Shown here in pieces: positions 7,007 to 13,172 of a DNA stretch of 13,172 bases; position 1 is the first letter of the stretch; each line of letters starts with the position of its first letter. The notes under the pieces were generated by a model that searched no databases, was not told the origin of the DNA, and saw only the letters and a program-made list of their open reading frames with translations. This stretch comes from Candidatus Saccharibacteria bacterium UBA3749 (GTDB lineage: Bacteria > Patescibacteriota > Saccharimonadia > Saccharimonadales > Saccharimonadaceae): contig DFGN01000015.1 of NCBI GenBank assembly GCA_002371235.1, forward strand, positions 1-13,172, written 5' to 3'. Made by a program: the position numbers and the translations under genes.

Positions 7007-7033
7007 GGGAGCACTACTTTGCTCCCATTTTTT
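7007..7033 (+). terminator. Intrinsic terminator, orphan on the plus strand
   Basis: GGGAGCA (7007-7013) pairs with TGCTCCC (7020-7026) around a 6-nt loop, followed by A then six T (7028-7033). It is a good Rho-independent terminator by sequence. No plus-strand gene ends just before it: 6780-7006 holds only the ATPase promoter and the motif array. It may insulate protein C from upstream transcription or end a short untranslated RNA. Confidence 0.6.
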
Positions 7034-7080
7034 GTACTCCACACTCTTTTTTGCAATCCCTCTTGATATATATATATATA

Positions 7081-7125
7081 TTACAATAAACATAATGATT
7101 ATGGTAAAATAGTATATAAGAAAGG
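7081..7125 (+). promoter_or_regulatory. Probable promoter and RBS of protein C
   Basis: TTACAA (7081-7086), an 18-bp spacer and TAAAAT (7105-7110) with an extended -10 TGG. AGAAAGG at 7119-7125 is the likely ribosome binding site, but it is 14 nt from the ATG at 7140, which is longer than usual. No other in-frame start lies closer. A TA-dinucleotide run (about 7066-7081) adjoins the -35 region. Confidence 0.45.
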
Positions 7126-7139
7126 TCATCAATCATAAT

Positions 7140-9014
7140 ATGAAAACAACTCAATCAAATATCCTAAACTCTATCAACCTTATTCCATTAGGGCTAGTCT
7201 CTCTTAGCTTACTTTCTGGTGCTATTTTAGTCTCTAGTACTGTCTCCGCCGAAGACCCTTCTGTCGTAGACCAAATTAATATCACCGTCCCTATGTCCTG
7301 TACTATGTCCGGTACCGGTATGGATAGTCATAATGCTAATATTAATAATGGTACCTATACTCCAGACATTGGCAGTACTACACTCCATGCATTCTGCAAT
7401 GACAATGAAGGATTCGCTATATATGCAGCAGGATATACAGGAAATGAAGTAGGAGGAACAAATAGTAATAAACTAGTAGGAACAACTGCAAGTGGTAATG
7501 CAACTATAGAATCTGGCACAGCTACATCTGCTGGTAATCCTGATATATCTAACTGGGCGATGAAACTAGCCATAACACAAGACTCTGGTGATACAACTGG
7601 TACTAATGCTTTCACGATTGATTCTGCTCCCAATGTAGCACTTCCTAGCCAAGCGGAATCCGGTGCTACTCAAGCTCCATTTAGTAACTACCACGTAGTC
7701 CCAAATGAATACACTAAAGTAGCCCACAAGAACTCTGGTACTGACATGACTGCAACTACTGGTGGAGTTAAGCTTACAACTACCTATGCCGCATATATCT
7801 CTAAGACTCAACCAGCGGATACTTACTCAGGACAAGTCATCTATACACTAGTTCATCCATCATCTGCTGCTCCAAGTACTTCCAATTGTGAATCTGGTTA
7901 TATTTGCTACGATGCAAATGCAGATATAAATGAGATAGAAGGCACTATGAGTGACCAAAACCTTCGGGTTAGGGATTGGAGTAGTTGTGCCGGTACAGAC
8001 AATGCTACATATTGTTACGATGCGGATAATAATAATGTAGATCCCAGCACACTTCCTTACTTAGATGGCGTATATACAGAAAATATCGCTCTCCAAGCTT
8101 CCAACTTCAAACGTGATGGCTATGGCTTTGCAGGTTGGAACGATAAAGCCGATATGTCTGGTACTAACTATGGACCTAACCAAACCATTCCAGTTACTCA
8201 AGACATGATAGACAATGGATTTACTCTCTATGCTCACTGGATAGAAAGTACTGGCAATCTCCAAGGTTGGAATGGCTGTAGTGCGTTAAATACTAACCAA
8301 GTCATAGGTCTAACCGATACTAGAGACAATAACGTCTATGCTGTATCTAAACTTGCCGATGGTAATTGTTGGATGATAGAAAACTTAAGATTAGCTGATA
8401 CAGATAGCAATAACAGCCCAATCACCCTAAACTCCACTAATACCAATAACCCAGCCAGTGCCTTCACTACTCTATCTGCCACAAGTAATGAATGGTGTAC
8501 AGAGTATAATAGTAAAACTTGTGTCAACCAAAACAAACTAAACACCAGCAACACTATATCCTTCACCTCCAACACTACAGGTTCCCAATATAGTGATATC
8601 TATAGCTATGGTAATTACTACAACTGGTATACCGCTACAGCTGGTACTGGTACATATAGCCAAACAAGCGGTAATGCTACAGGCGATATCTGCCCCAATG
8701 GCTGGAGTCTACCTACTGGTGGTACAGGCGGACAATATAGTAGCCTAGACTCTGCGATGGGTGGCACTGGTGACTACCAAGATACGGCAGAAGCTTCTAA
8801 CAGATGGCGTACTTATCCCAACAATTTCCTCTACCCCGGCGGCTGGAGCGGCTCAGTCGCAAGCGTTCGTGGCACCAGCGGCATCTACAGGTCTCGTACC
8901 GCCTTCAGAGGCTCCGACACCTACGGCTTGTACTTCGACTCCGAGAACGTCGAGCCGGGTACCTTCAACGACTTCAAGAACGGCGGTAGCACAGTCCGCT
9001 GTCTGGCTCAGTAG
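7140..9014 (+). CDS. Secreted FISUMP-domain surface protein C with one InlB-type repeat
   Basis: A 624-residue protein. The signal peptide ends at about Val-Ser-Ala 37. Residues about 42-239 are the N-terminal domain shared with A and B; at DNA level one 86-nt stretch differs from A by a single base. Residues about 244-300 contain a cysteine-bearing linker (CESGYICYDAN, YCYDAD). An InlB B-repeat / Listeria-Bacteroides-type unit follows (FKRDGYGFAGW, then TLYAHW at about 361-366). The FISUMP domain runs from about 372 (LQGWNGCSAL, DTRDNNVYAVSKL, NCWMIENLRL, ICPNGWSLPTGG) to the terminal TVRCLAQ. This FISUMP subtype matches protein D, not A and B. So the N-terminal half groups with A/B and the C-terminal half with D, a sign of module exchange. 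The variable-like tail is at codons 564-617. No surface anchor is visible. Confidence 0.88.
   Translation: MKTTQSNILNSINLIPLGLVSLSLLSGAILVSSTVSAEDPSVVDQINITVPMSCTMSGTGMDSHNANINNGTYTPDIGSTTLHAFCNDNEGFAIYAAGYTGNEVGGTNSNKLVGTTASGNATIESGTATSAGNPDISNWAMKLAITQDSGDTTGTNAFTIDSAPNVALPSQAESGATQAPFSNYHVVPNEYTKVAHKNSGTDMTATTGGVKLTTTYAAYISKTQPADTYSGQVIYTLVHPSSAAPSTSNCESGYICYDANADINEIEGTMSDQNLRVRDWSSCAGTDNATYCYDADNNNVDPSTLPYLDGVYTENIALQASNFKRDGYGFAGWNDKADMSGTNYGPNQTIPVTQDMIDNGFTLYAHWIESTGNLQGWNGCSALNTNQVIGLTDTRDNNVYAVSKLADGNCWMIENLRLADTDSNNSPITLNSTNTNNPASAFTTLSATSNEWCTEYNSKTCVNQNKLNTSNTISFTSNTTGSQYSDIYSYGNYYNWYTATAGTGTYSQTSGNATGDICPNGWSLPTGGTGGQYSSLDSAMGGTGDYQDTAEASNRWRTYPNNFLYPGGWSGSVASVRGTSGIYRSRTAFRGSDTYGLYFDSENVEPGTFNDFKNGGSTVRCLAQ
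7404..7489 (+). repeat. Near-identical direct repeat shared by genes A and C (copy in C)
   Basis: This is the partner of 374-459, with one mismatch in 86 bases. It covers the protein stretch NEGFAIYAAGYTGNEVGG and the following residues. Confidence 0.75.
8829..8990 (+). other. Putative DGR-type variable region VR-C
   Basis: These 54 codons of protein C, from after NNF to STVRC, are strikingly NNC-rich (TAC, GGC, AGC, TTC, GAC, ACC) and GC-richer than the gene. They align without a gap to 54 codons of protein D. By my hand count the two differ at first codon positions in about 30 codons, at second in about 22 and at third in about 22. This is unlike ordinary paralogue drift, which favours third positions. 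Trp, Tyr, the VRC end and several Gly residues are constant. Confidence 0.58.
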
Positions 9015-9098
9015 CTCGCGGCTTTGGCCGTACGGTGCTTGATCTAGGCTCGTAGTCCTCTTAGCCGTCTTAGCCTTATCCCAGGCAAACGAACAGAC

Positions 9099-9160
9099 TA
9101 AAAAAGTGCCATTTCCTCCCCGCGGTGCCAGTCGGCCTCGGAGAAGGGAATGGTATTTTT
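9099..9160. terminator. Probable intrinsic terminator of protein C
   Basis: TGCCATTTCC (9107-9116) pairs with GGGAATGGTA (9146-9155) with two G-T pairs, preceded by an A-run (9099-9105) and followed by TTTTT (9156-9160). The loop is 29 nt and GC-rich and could fold further. The A-run and T-run would let it act in both directions. It separates protein C from yidC. The preceding 9015-9098 shows no gene. Confidence 0.5.
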
Positions 9161-9167
9161 GGCGAGT

Positions 9168-9198
9168 TTGGCTTGGTTTGTTGAAACTGTGATATAAT
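9168..9198 (+). promoter_or_regulatory. yidC promoter, extended -10, apparently leaderless
   Basis: TATAAT at 9193-9198 with an extended TG at 9190-9191. The best -35 candidate, TTGGCT (9168-9173), has a long 19-bp spacer. Transcription would begin at about 9205-9206, on the ATG at 9206. The upstream in-frame ATG at 9197 overlaps the -10 box, so it cannot be in this transcript. Confidence 0.62.
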
Positions 9199-9205
9199 GG
9201 TAGGA

Positions 9206-10315
9206 ATGGATAAGAAGAGTGTGAAGAAATACATCTATTGGGGGATATTTATTGCGTTTGTGGTGGGGTCGATTGTGACGGGAGGGCCGTTTAACTTTAT
9301 CGATATGATTGTGGTGCGGCCGATTGTGAATATATTGTTTGTGATATTTAATCTGGTACATGATTTTGGGCTGGCTATTATTATATTTACGGTGATTGTG
9401 AAGCTTTGTATGTTGCCGCTGACGAAGAGGCAATTAAATCAGACGAAGTTGATGCGGAAGTTGCAGCCGGAGTTGACGGAAATTAAGAAGAATTGTAAGG
9501 GAAATAAGCAGCTTGAATCACTACAGACGATGGATTTATATAAGAGATATAATGTGAAGCCTTTTGCTTCAATGCTAACTCTTATCATACAGTTACCAAT
9601 ATTTATTGCGATTTTCTCGGCGATTCGGGTGATTGCAACGCCATTACCACAAGATAATTTGATGAACCGAGCATATGACATTGTGGCGTATGAGGGGTCT
9701 GAAATCCGTGTTTTGGAGGAGAAGCAAAAGGTTTATCTTGCTGATTTGACTAATACGGAGATTCCAGTTGAGGCGAAAGCGCCGTATGATTTTTATCCAC
9801 AACTGTTTGGAGTAATTAATCTTAATGTGAAGGCGAGTGATGTACTTGGGGGTAGATTCTCGTGGAGCGCACTGTTTATACTAGTTTGTGCGATTTTGGC
9901 AAGCGTAGTGCAATATGTGGTAGCGAAGCAGCAGTTGCCGTCTGGCAAGTCGGAGAAGAAGACGAAGTTTAGAGATATCTTGAAGAAGGCGAAAGACGGG
10001 AAGGAAATTGATGACTCGGATATTTCGAATATCACAAGTAGTCAGATGTCGGCGATGATGCCACTAATGATGTTTCTAATTATGTTTAATTTGAATGGGG
10101 CGCTTGCGTTCTATTATTTCTTATCTAATATTATCACGGTAATTCAGCAGAAAGTGATTCTGAAGCGGATTAGTCGGGATATTGATGATATGACGGATAA
10201 GGTTGTGCTGAGGGAACTTAGAAATATAAAAGAAGCCCAGGTGGTAGAAAATAAAAAAACAGGAACAAAAATTACTCGTATCTCCGCAAAAGATATTAAA
10301 AAGAAAAGGAGATAA
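9206..10315 (+). CDS. yidC: Membrane protein insertase YidC/Oxa1 family
   Basis: A 369-residue membrane protein that inserts proteins into the cytoplasmic membrane, alone or with SecYEG. There is an N-terminal hydrophobic segment (about residues 9-25), then the Oxa1 core. The core has a transmembrane helix ending IFTVIVKLCMLPLTKRQ (about 61-76), the charged hairpin LMRKLQPELTEIKKN, and helices around LTLIIQLPIFIAIFSAI, FILVCAILASVVQYVV and MMFLIMFNLNGALAFYYFL. It lacks the large periplasmic domain of Gram-negative YidC. The groove position usually occupied by Arg in the VR/IR-x-x-x-x-PLT motif is Lys (K66), a conservative change. The basic tail (TGTKITRISAKDIKKKRR) resembles ribosome-contacting tails. 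I prefer the ATG at 9206 to that at 9197 because of the promoter. It is followed 3 nt later by khpB. No rpmH or rnpA lies upstream. Confidence 0.93.
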   Translation: MDKKSVKKYIYWGIFIAFVVGSIVTGGPFNFIDMIVVRPIVNILFVIFNLVHDFGLAIIIFTVIVKLCMLPLTKRQLNQTKLMRKLQPELTEIKKNCKGNKQLESLQTMDLYKRYNVKPFASMLTLIIQLPIFIAIFSAIRVIATPLPQDNLMNRAYDIVAYEGSEIRVLEEKQKVYLADLTNTEIPVEAKAPYDFYPQLFGVINLNVKASDVLGGRFSWSALFILVCAILASVVQYVVAKQQLPSGKSEKKTKFRDILKKAKDGKEIDDSDISNITSSQMSAMMPLMMFLIMFNLNGALAFYYFLSNIITVIQQKVILKRISRDIDDMTDKVVLRELRNIKEAQVVENKKTGTKITRISAKDIKKKRR

Positions 10316-10318
10316 TAA

Positions 10319-10780
10319 ATGAATAAAGATGAATCAATTAGGTTTGCAAGTCGTTACCTGGAAGATTTGTTGAGTTTTTTTGGTATTAACGTGGCAGTGA
10401 CGTCGACGATTGACGATGAGGTAATACAATTGTCGGTGCCGTCTACTTCTTTGAATTCGCTATTGATTGGACGTAATGCAGATAATTTGAGAGCTTTGCA
10501 ACATATAGTGTCGATGGCGCTGGTGTCGCGAGGGGCTGAGGTAACGAGGGTGAATGTAGACGTAGCGAATTATAAGAGGCAGCGGGCAGATCGGATTGCG
10601 GAAAAGGCAGAAGGCTGGATTGCAAAGGTAAGGAAAACCGGTGAGCCGATGGAAATTAATCTTAACGCGGCAGATCGGCGAGTAGTGCATAAGTTGGCGC
10701 AGGATTATTCGGATATTGAGACACATTCGGAGGGGGAAGGTAGGGAAAGGAAGTTGATAATTAGTAAAGTGGGGGAATAG
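10319..10780 (+). CDS. khpB: KH-R3H RNA-binding protein (KhpB/Jag/EloR family)
   Basis: A 153-residue cytoplasmic RNA-binding protein. The KH domain occupies about residues 30-85, with the loop GRNA (51-54) where GxxG is usual, so the second Gly is replaced by Ala. The R3H domain runs from about 112 to 150 with the R-x3-H signature at R120-H124 and a downstream REPK-like basic strand (GRERKLIISK). The N-terminal Jag_N domain of Firmicutes homologues is absent. It is translationally coupled to yidC: 3 nt separate the genes, and the RBS AAAAGGAG (10304-10311) lies inside the end of yidC, 7 nt before the ATG. The yidC-jag pairing is a widely conserved arrangement. In other bacteria KhpB with KhpA affects cell elongation and division through RNA binding. 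Confidence 0.92.
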   Translation: MNKDESIRFASRYLEDLLSFFGINVAVTSTIDDEVIQLSVPSTSLNSLLIGRNADNLRALQHIVSMALVSRGAEVTRVNVDVANYKRQRADRIAEKAEGWIAKVRKTGEPMEINLNAADRRVVHKLAQDYSDIETHSEGEGRERKLIISKVGE

Positions 10781-11025
10781 AGGCCTCTTTAAGAATTGTA
10801 GCGGTGAGTATGGGGAACTTTTTCGGCTCAAGGAGGCGAGCGTGGGGAGGAAGCGTAAATTACTTTTGAGCTATTCCTCTGCGGGGCGCCAAGGGTGCCT
10901 TGGGGAGCAGAAGTTTCTCCTCAAATTACCAGAAAGTTTCTACCTTAGTCGCACCATTCTCGGGAGGTGCTATGGCGCCTCTACCAAAGGAGGTGCTATT
11001 CCTCGAGGCTCGGAAGGGGTGAACC
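10781..11025. other. Intergenic region between convergent khpB and protein D, with hairpins
   Basis: No gene is seen. On the minus strand, downstream of protein D, there are two GGAATAG motifs (11002-10996 and 10877-10871). The second begins a long-loop stem, GCTCAA/TTGAGC (10871-10866 with 10831-10826), which ends in CCGAAAAAG. This echoes the GGAATA-stem-CGGAAAA order behind proteins A and B. Two further hairpins are CCAAGG-gtg-CCTTGG (10889-10903) and GGCGCCAT/ATGGTGCG around 10955-10979. No canonical terminator with a T-run was found for khpB. Confidence 0.4.
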
Positions 11026-13172
11026 CTACGAACCAGCAACACAACGGACCGTGCGACCGTTATACTTATTGTAGCTATTATTGCCTGGGCTGACGCTGGT
11101 ACTGTTGAAGAACAGATAGTAGGCGTCATTGCTACTGCTAGCCGAGGCTGACCAATAGTACCCGTCGTTGCCACCACTGCCCACCGAGCTGCTGCTCCAG
11201 ATGCCGGAGTAAACAAAGTTATTGGGGAACATACGCCATTTGTTAGAAGCTACACTGGTACTTTGATATACACCTGTACCCCCCATTTGTTTATCTAGGT
11301 AGGAGAAACCACCTTTAGTACCACCGATATTAGTAGTTCCGGAAGTTCCAGTATCGCCGTATGGAAGTTTCCAACCAGCCGGACAGAGATCACCAGCAGT
11401 AGGTTCACTGGTGGTTCTGTTATAAGTACCATATCCGGCAGTAGCGGAATACCAGTTGTAGTAGTTGCCATAGCTATGGATAGTATTATTGAAGCTAGTA
11501 TGAGCGTTAGCTGAGGTAATACTTTGGGTTTGGGATGGGGTGATGTTAGCTGTGGTATTGGTGGTATTTAATAATGATTGGTCATTACAGGCGGCAGAGT
11601 CAATAGTGCACCAGCTACTAGATGTAGCGGAGAGATAATTAGATTTAGTGGCAAGTGAAGAATCAGCATTGTAGACATTGGTGATAGGAAGAGTGGAATT
11701 ATCGCTCTTGATGTTAGTATTCGTGATAGAGAGCTCTGGGGTATTGTCTAGCCTTAGGTTTTCTACCATCCAACAGTTCTCGTCGGCAAGTTTTGCGATA
11801 GTATAGACATTGCCATCTCGCTCATCAGTGAGTGCTGTGATACTATTCTTAGCTACGGCGAGCTTACCGGTAGTAGTGTCATAAGTAGTAGCAGTCATAG
11901 CCGAACAGCCAGTCCAACCTTGGAGATAGACTGAAGTACTAGATGGGTTACTTGGGTCAGTCTTCTCAGCAGGAGCCCAGATGGCATAGAGAGTAGTGAT
12001 TGGTGTACCGTTATAAGCTGGGGCAGTGATGATTTCATTCGGGCCCCAGATTTTAGCGTCGTTAGTAGCGTCATTGTCAGTTAACTTATTCCAAGCATCA
12101 GAGTCTGTACTCCATCCTACGAAGCCGTAACCTGCCTTCTTAAAGTTAGAGGCGAAGAGGTCAAAGGTATCGCCTTCAGCTACGTTGGTGTGGCGTACAG
12201 ACTTTAGTTCTGTTGATGAATTGGTAGAGCCCATACCAGTACTATCATTATCCGAGCCATTACCATCATATTGGACAGTGTAGATAGGTACCCAATGTGC
12301 ATAGAGAGTAATACCATCACCTCCGCCAGAGCCAGCTGGGACGGTATAGGTAGTACCTACACCGTATTCGGTGTTTGTATTGTCTGAGTTATCGGCTACG
12401 GTGGACCAGCCTTTGATCTTCCAACCAGTAAGGGTCCATTTGTTATAAGCGGCGAGAGTGCCGGTTTCTGTACCGATGCTGGGGTTATTGGTAAGATCAA
12501 TCTTTCGTTCGCTGGTACCGTTTGAAACGGTTGTTGTACAGCTGGTATTAGCGCTGGCATAAGTCTGACAGTTGTTTACATAGGTAATAGTGTATTGTGG
12601 GAGCCACTGGGCGTAGAGGGTGATAGTGGAGCCTGGGACTAGACTAAGGGTGGCGAGACTTGTGGTGCTGGCATTCGCGGCGGTGATGGCGGTACTGGTG
12701 CCGTCAGCGGCAGTATTCCAACCATTGAAAGCCCAGCCGGTCCTAGTAAAGCCGTTTGCTTGGGTATTAGTGGAGTTTATTTCTACGTTTTCTTGGGAGG
12801 CAGTGGTGCCTGTGACTGGGTGCTCGGTGGTTCCATTGCCGTCGTAGTTGATGGTGGCAGTGCCATTAGAGGCAACACAACGGATGTTTTTTTCGTAGTA
12901 TTTATTGCCACCGTAAGTGGTGCCGTAAGAAGAGCTAACGGAAATAGAAGAAGCATTGACCCTAGAACCGTAGGCATATGTTCCGGCCGTCCTTGATGTC
13001 CAGAAATGGCTGTAGCTGGTTTGGTAGAAGGTGGCGCCATTAGTGAAGCCACCATTCGTGAGGAAGCTACTCGGAGCGGATGTGGTTGTATTAGAGGAAG
13101 TATAGGCAGCTTTGGTTTGAAGATTAGTATATTGGTCGTTGGTTGGTAAGTCCCAGTTTTTTGGACAGACGG
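11026..13172 (-). CDS. FISUMP-domain surface protein D, partial (N-terminus beyond window), two FISUMP domains and three InlB-type repeats
   Basis: The minus-strand reading frame is open from the right edge to the TAG at 11028-11026, so at least 715 residues are present and the start lies outside the window. In protein order: the end of a first FISUMP domain (VCPKNWDLPTND, ending NIRCVASNG at about 12866); InlB-type repeat 1 (YDGNGTTEHPVTG to TLYAQWLPQ, about 12858-12595); repeat 2 (ITYVNNC to TLYAHWVPI, about 12594-12286); repeat 3 (VQYDGNGSDND to YAIWAP, about 12282-11971); and a terminal FISUMP domain (LQGWTGCSAM, DERDGNVYTIAKL, NCWMVENLRL, LCPAGWKLPYGD, ending TVRCVAGS). A methionine at 12234 is internal and not the start, as it lies within repeat 3. 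The terminal domain is closest to that of protein C. Role and surface attachment are inferred from its relatives. Confidence 0.85.
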   Translation of the reverse strand, partial: VCPKNWDLPTNDQYTNLQTKAAYTSSNTTTSAPSSFLTNGGFTNGATFYQTSYSHFWTSRTAGTYAYGSRVNASSISVSSSYGTTYGGNKYYEKNIRCVASNGTATINYDGNGTTEHPVTGTTASQENVEINSTNTQANGFTRTGWAFNGWNTAADGTSTAITAANASTTSLATLSLVPGSTITLYAQWLPQYTITYVNNCQTYASANTSCTTTVSNGTSERKIDLTNNPSIGTETGTLAAYNKWTLTGWKIKGWSTVADNSDNTNTEYGVGTTYTVPAGSGGGDGITLYAHWVPIYTVQYDGNGSDNDSTGMGSTNSSTELKSVRHTNVAEGDTFDLFASNFKKAGYGFVGWSTDSDAWNKLTDNDATNDAKIWGPNEIITAPAYNGTPITTLYAIWAPAEKTDPSNPSSTSVYLQGWTGCSAMTATTYDTTTGKLAVAKNSITALTDERDGNVYTIAKLADENCWMVENLRLDNTPELSITNTNIKSDNSTLPITNVYNADSSLATKSNYLSATSSSWCTIDSAACNDQSLLNTTNTTANITPSQTQSITSANAHTSFNNTIHSYGNYYNWYSATAGYGTYNRTTSEPTAGDLCPAGWKLPYGDTGTSGTTNIGGTKGGFSYLDKQMGGTGVYQSTSVASNKWRMFPNNFVYSGIWSSSSVGSGGNDGYYWSASASSSNDAYYLFFNSTSVSPGNNSYNKYNGRTVRCVAGS
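11053..11214 (-). other. Putative DGR-type variable region VR-D
   Basis: These 54 codons of protein D between NNF and TVRC are the same length as VR-C and align without gaps. They are rich in AGC, TAC, GGC, AAC and AAT. They retain more Asn codons (NNSYNKYN near the end) than the other three regions. In a DGR model this would make them the least mutated and closest to an Asn-rich template. Confidence 0.55.
12880..13065 (-). other. Internal variable-region-like segment of protein D
   Basis: The tail of the first FISUMP domain (FLTNGGF to NIRC) is Tyr/Ser/Gly/Asn/Thr-rich like the terminal variable regions, but it sits in the middle of the protein. It uses more A- and T-ending and AAA/GAA codons. 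It may be a fossil or inactive copy of a variable region produced by domain duplication. Confidence 0.35.

Noticed and set aside
7066..7081. TA-dinucleotide run as a phase-variable promoter spacer for protein C
   Set aside because: The run lies upstream of or at the edge of the best -35 box, not between -35 and -10, so length changes would not clearly alter promoter spacing.
8761..9042. Overlapping alternative-frame genes in the tails of A and C
   Set aside because: These open frames arise from the stop-poor, NNC-rich variable regions and have Ala/Arg/Ser-rich sequences with no start signals.
9015..9200. Replication origin or terminus from an apparent change in strand composition near 9.1 kb, next to yidC
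   Set aside because: The change follows gene type: FISUMP genes are C-rich on their coding strand through Thr, Ala and Asn codons, while yidC-khpB and fic are G-rich on theirs. No DnaA boxes (TTATCCACA-like cluster) were seen.
10842..11093. Small plus-strand gene between khpB and protein D
   Set aside because: It overlaps the antisense of the protein D coding end, has low-complexity composition without recognisable features, and is better explained by the hairpin-rich intergenic region.
11026..12234. A separate 402-residue gene starting at the Met at 12234
   Set aside because: The frame stays open upstream to the window edge, and the Met lies inside an InlB-type repeat with no RBS or signal peptide. 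It is an internal residue of protein D.
1..13172. A DGR template repeat or reverse transcriptase inside the window
   Set aside because: I checked the intergenic stretches 2372-2652, 5332-5480, 6780-7139, 9015-9190 and 10781-11025 and saw no AAC/AAT-rich homologue of the tails. No reading frame has reverse transcriptase motifs.

Overview
The window looks like an accessory, surface-protein-rich stretch of a small-genome bacterium of the Patescibacteria/CPR type, most likely Saccharibacteria (TM7). The evidence is indirect: the genes read in the standard code (no in-frame TGA read-through is needed); a short YidC lacking the large Gram-negative periplasmic domain is followed 3 nt later by a short KH-R3H (KhpB/Jag) protein; two genes appear to be transcribed without a leader; and there are several secreted paralogues carrying the FISUMP (Fib_succ_major, TIGR02145) domain. 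No rRNA or species marker is present, so the phylum is inference.

Layout, left to right: (1) FISUMP protein A (122-2371, +); (2) a class II Fic AMP-transferase with an N-terminal helix-turn-helix (2688-3593, +), apparently leaderless; (3) FISUMP protein B (3706-5331, +), behind a consensus promoter with a CsoR-like palindrome in its spacer; (4) an AAA_14/DUF4143 ATPase (5481-6779, -), whose upstream region carries four TCACGTTTTT motifs spaced exactly 32 bp apart, one of them inside the promoter; (5) FISUMP protein C (7140-9014, +); (6) a yidC-khpB operon (9206-10780, +), also apparently leaderless; (7) FISUMP protein D (11026 to beyond the right edge, -), a longer protein with a second, internal FISUMP domain and three InlB-type repeats.

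Proteins A, B and C share a signal peptide and a roughly 200-residue N-terminal domain. They differ in the middle (an InlB-like insert in A, none in B, one InlB-type repeat in C) and all end in a FISUMP/C-type-lectin-like domain. The last 50-55 codons of all four proteins are the main point of interest. There the DNA becomes GC-richer and dominated by NNC/NNT codons (Tyr, Ser, Asn, Gly, Asp, Thr, Ala), and differences between paralogues fall on first and second codon positions with the third base often kept. Just upstream the same genes differ mostly at silent third positions. This is the pattern expected of variable repeats of a diversity-generating retroelement (DGR), in which AAY codons are mutagenised. 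No reverse transcriptase, Avd or template repeat lies in the window, so any DGR would have to act in trans.

A and B also share a structured element about 60 nt after the stop codon: constant flanks around a stem whose sequence differs but stays paired. A weaker version lies behind D. My reading is a family of secreted, diversifiable display proteins dispersed among unrelated single genes, with yidC-khpB as the housekeeping anchor.
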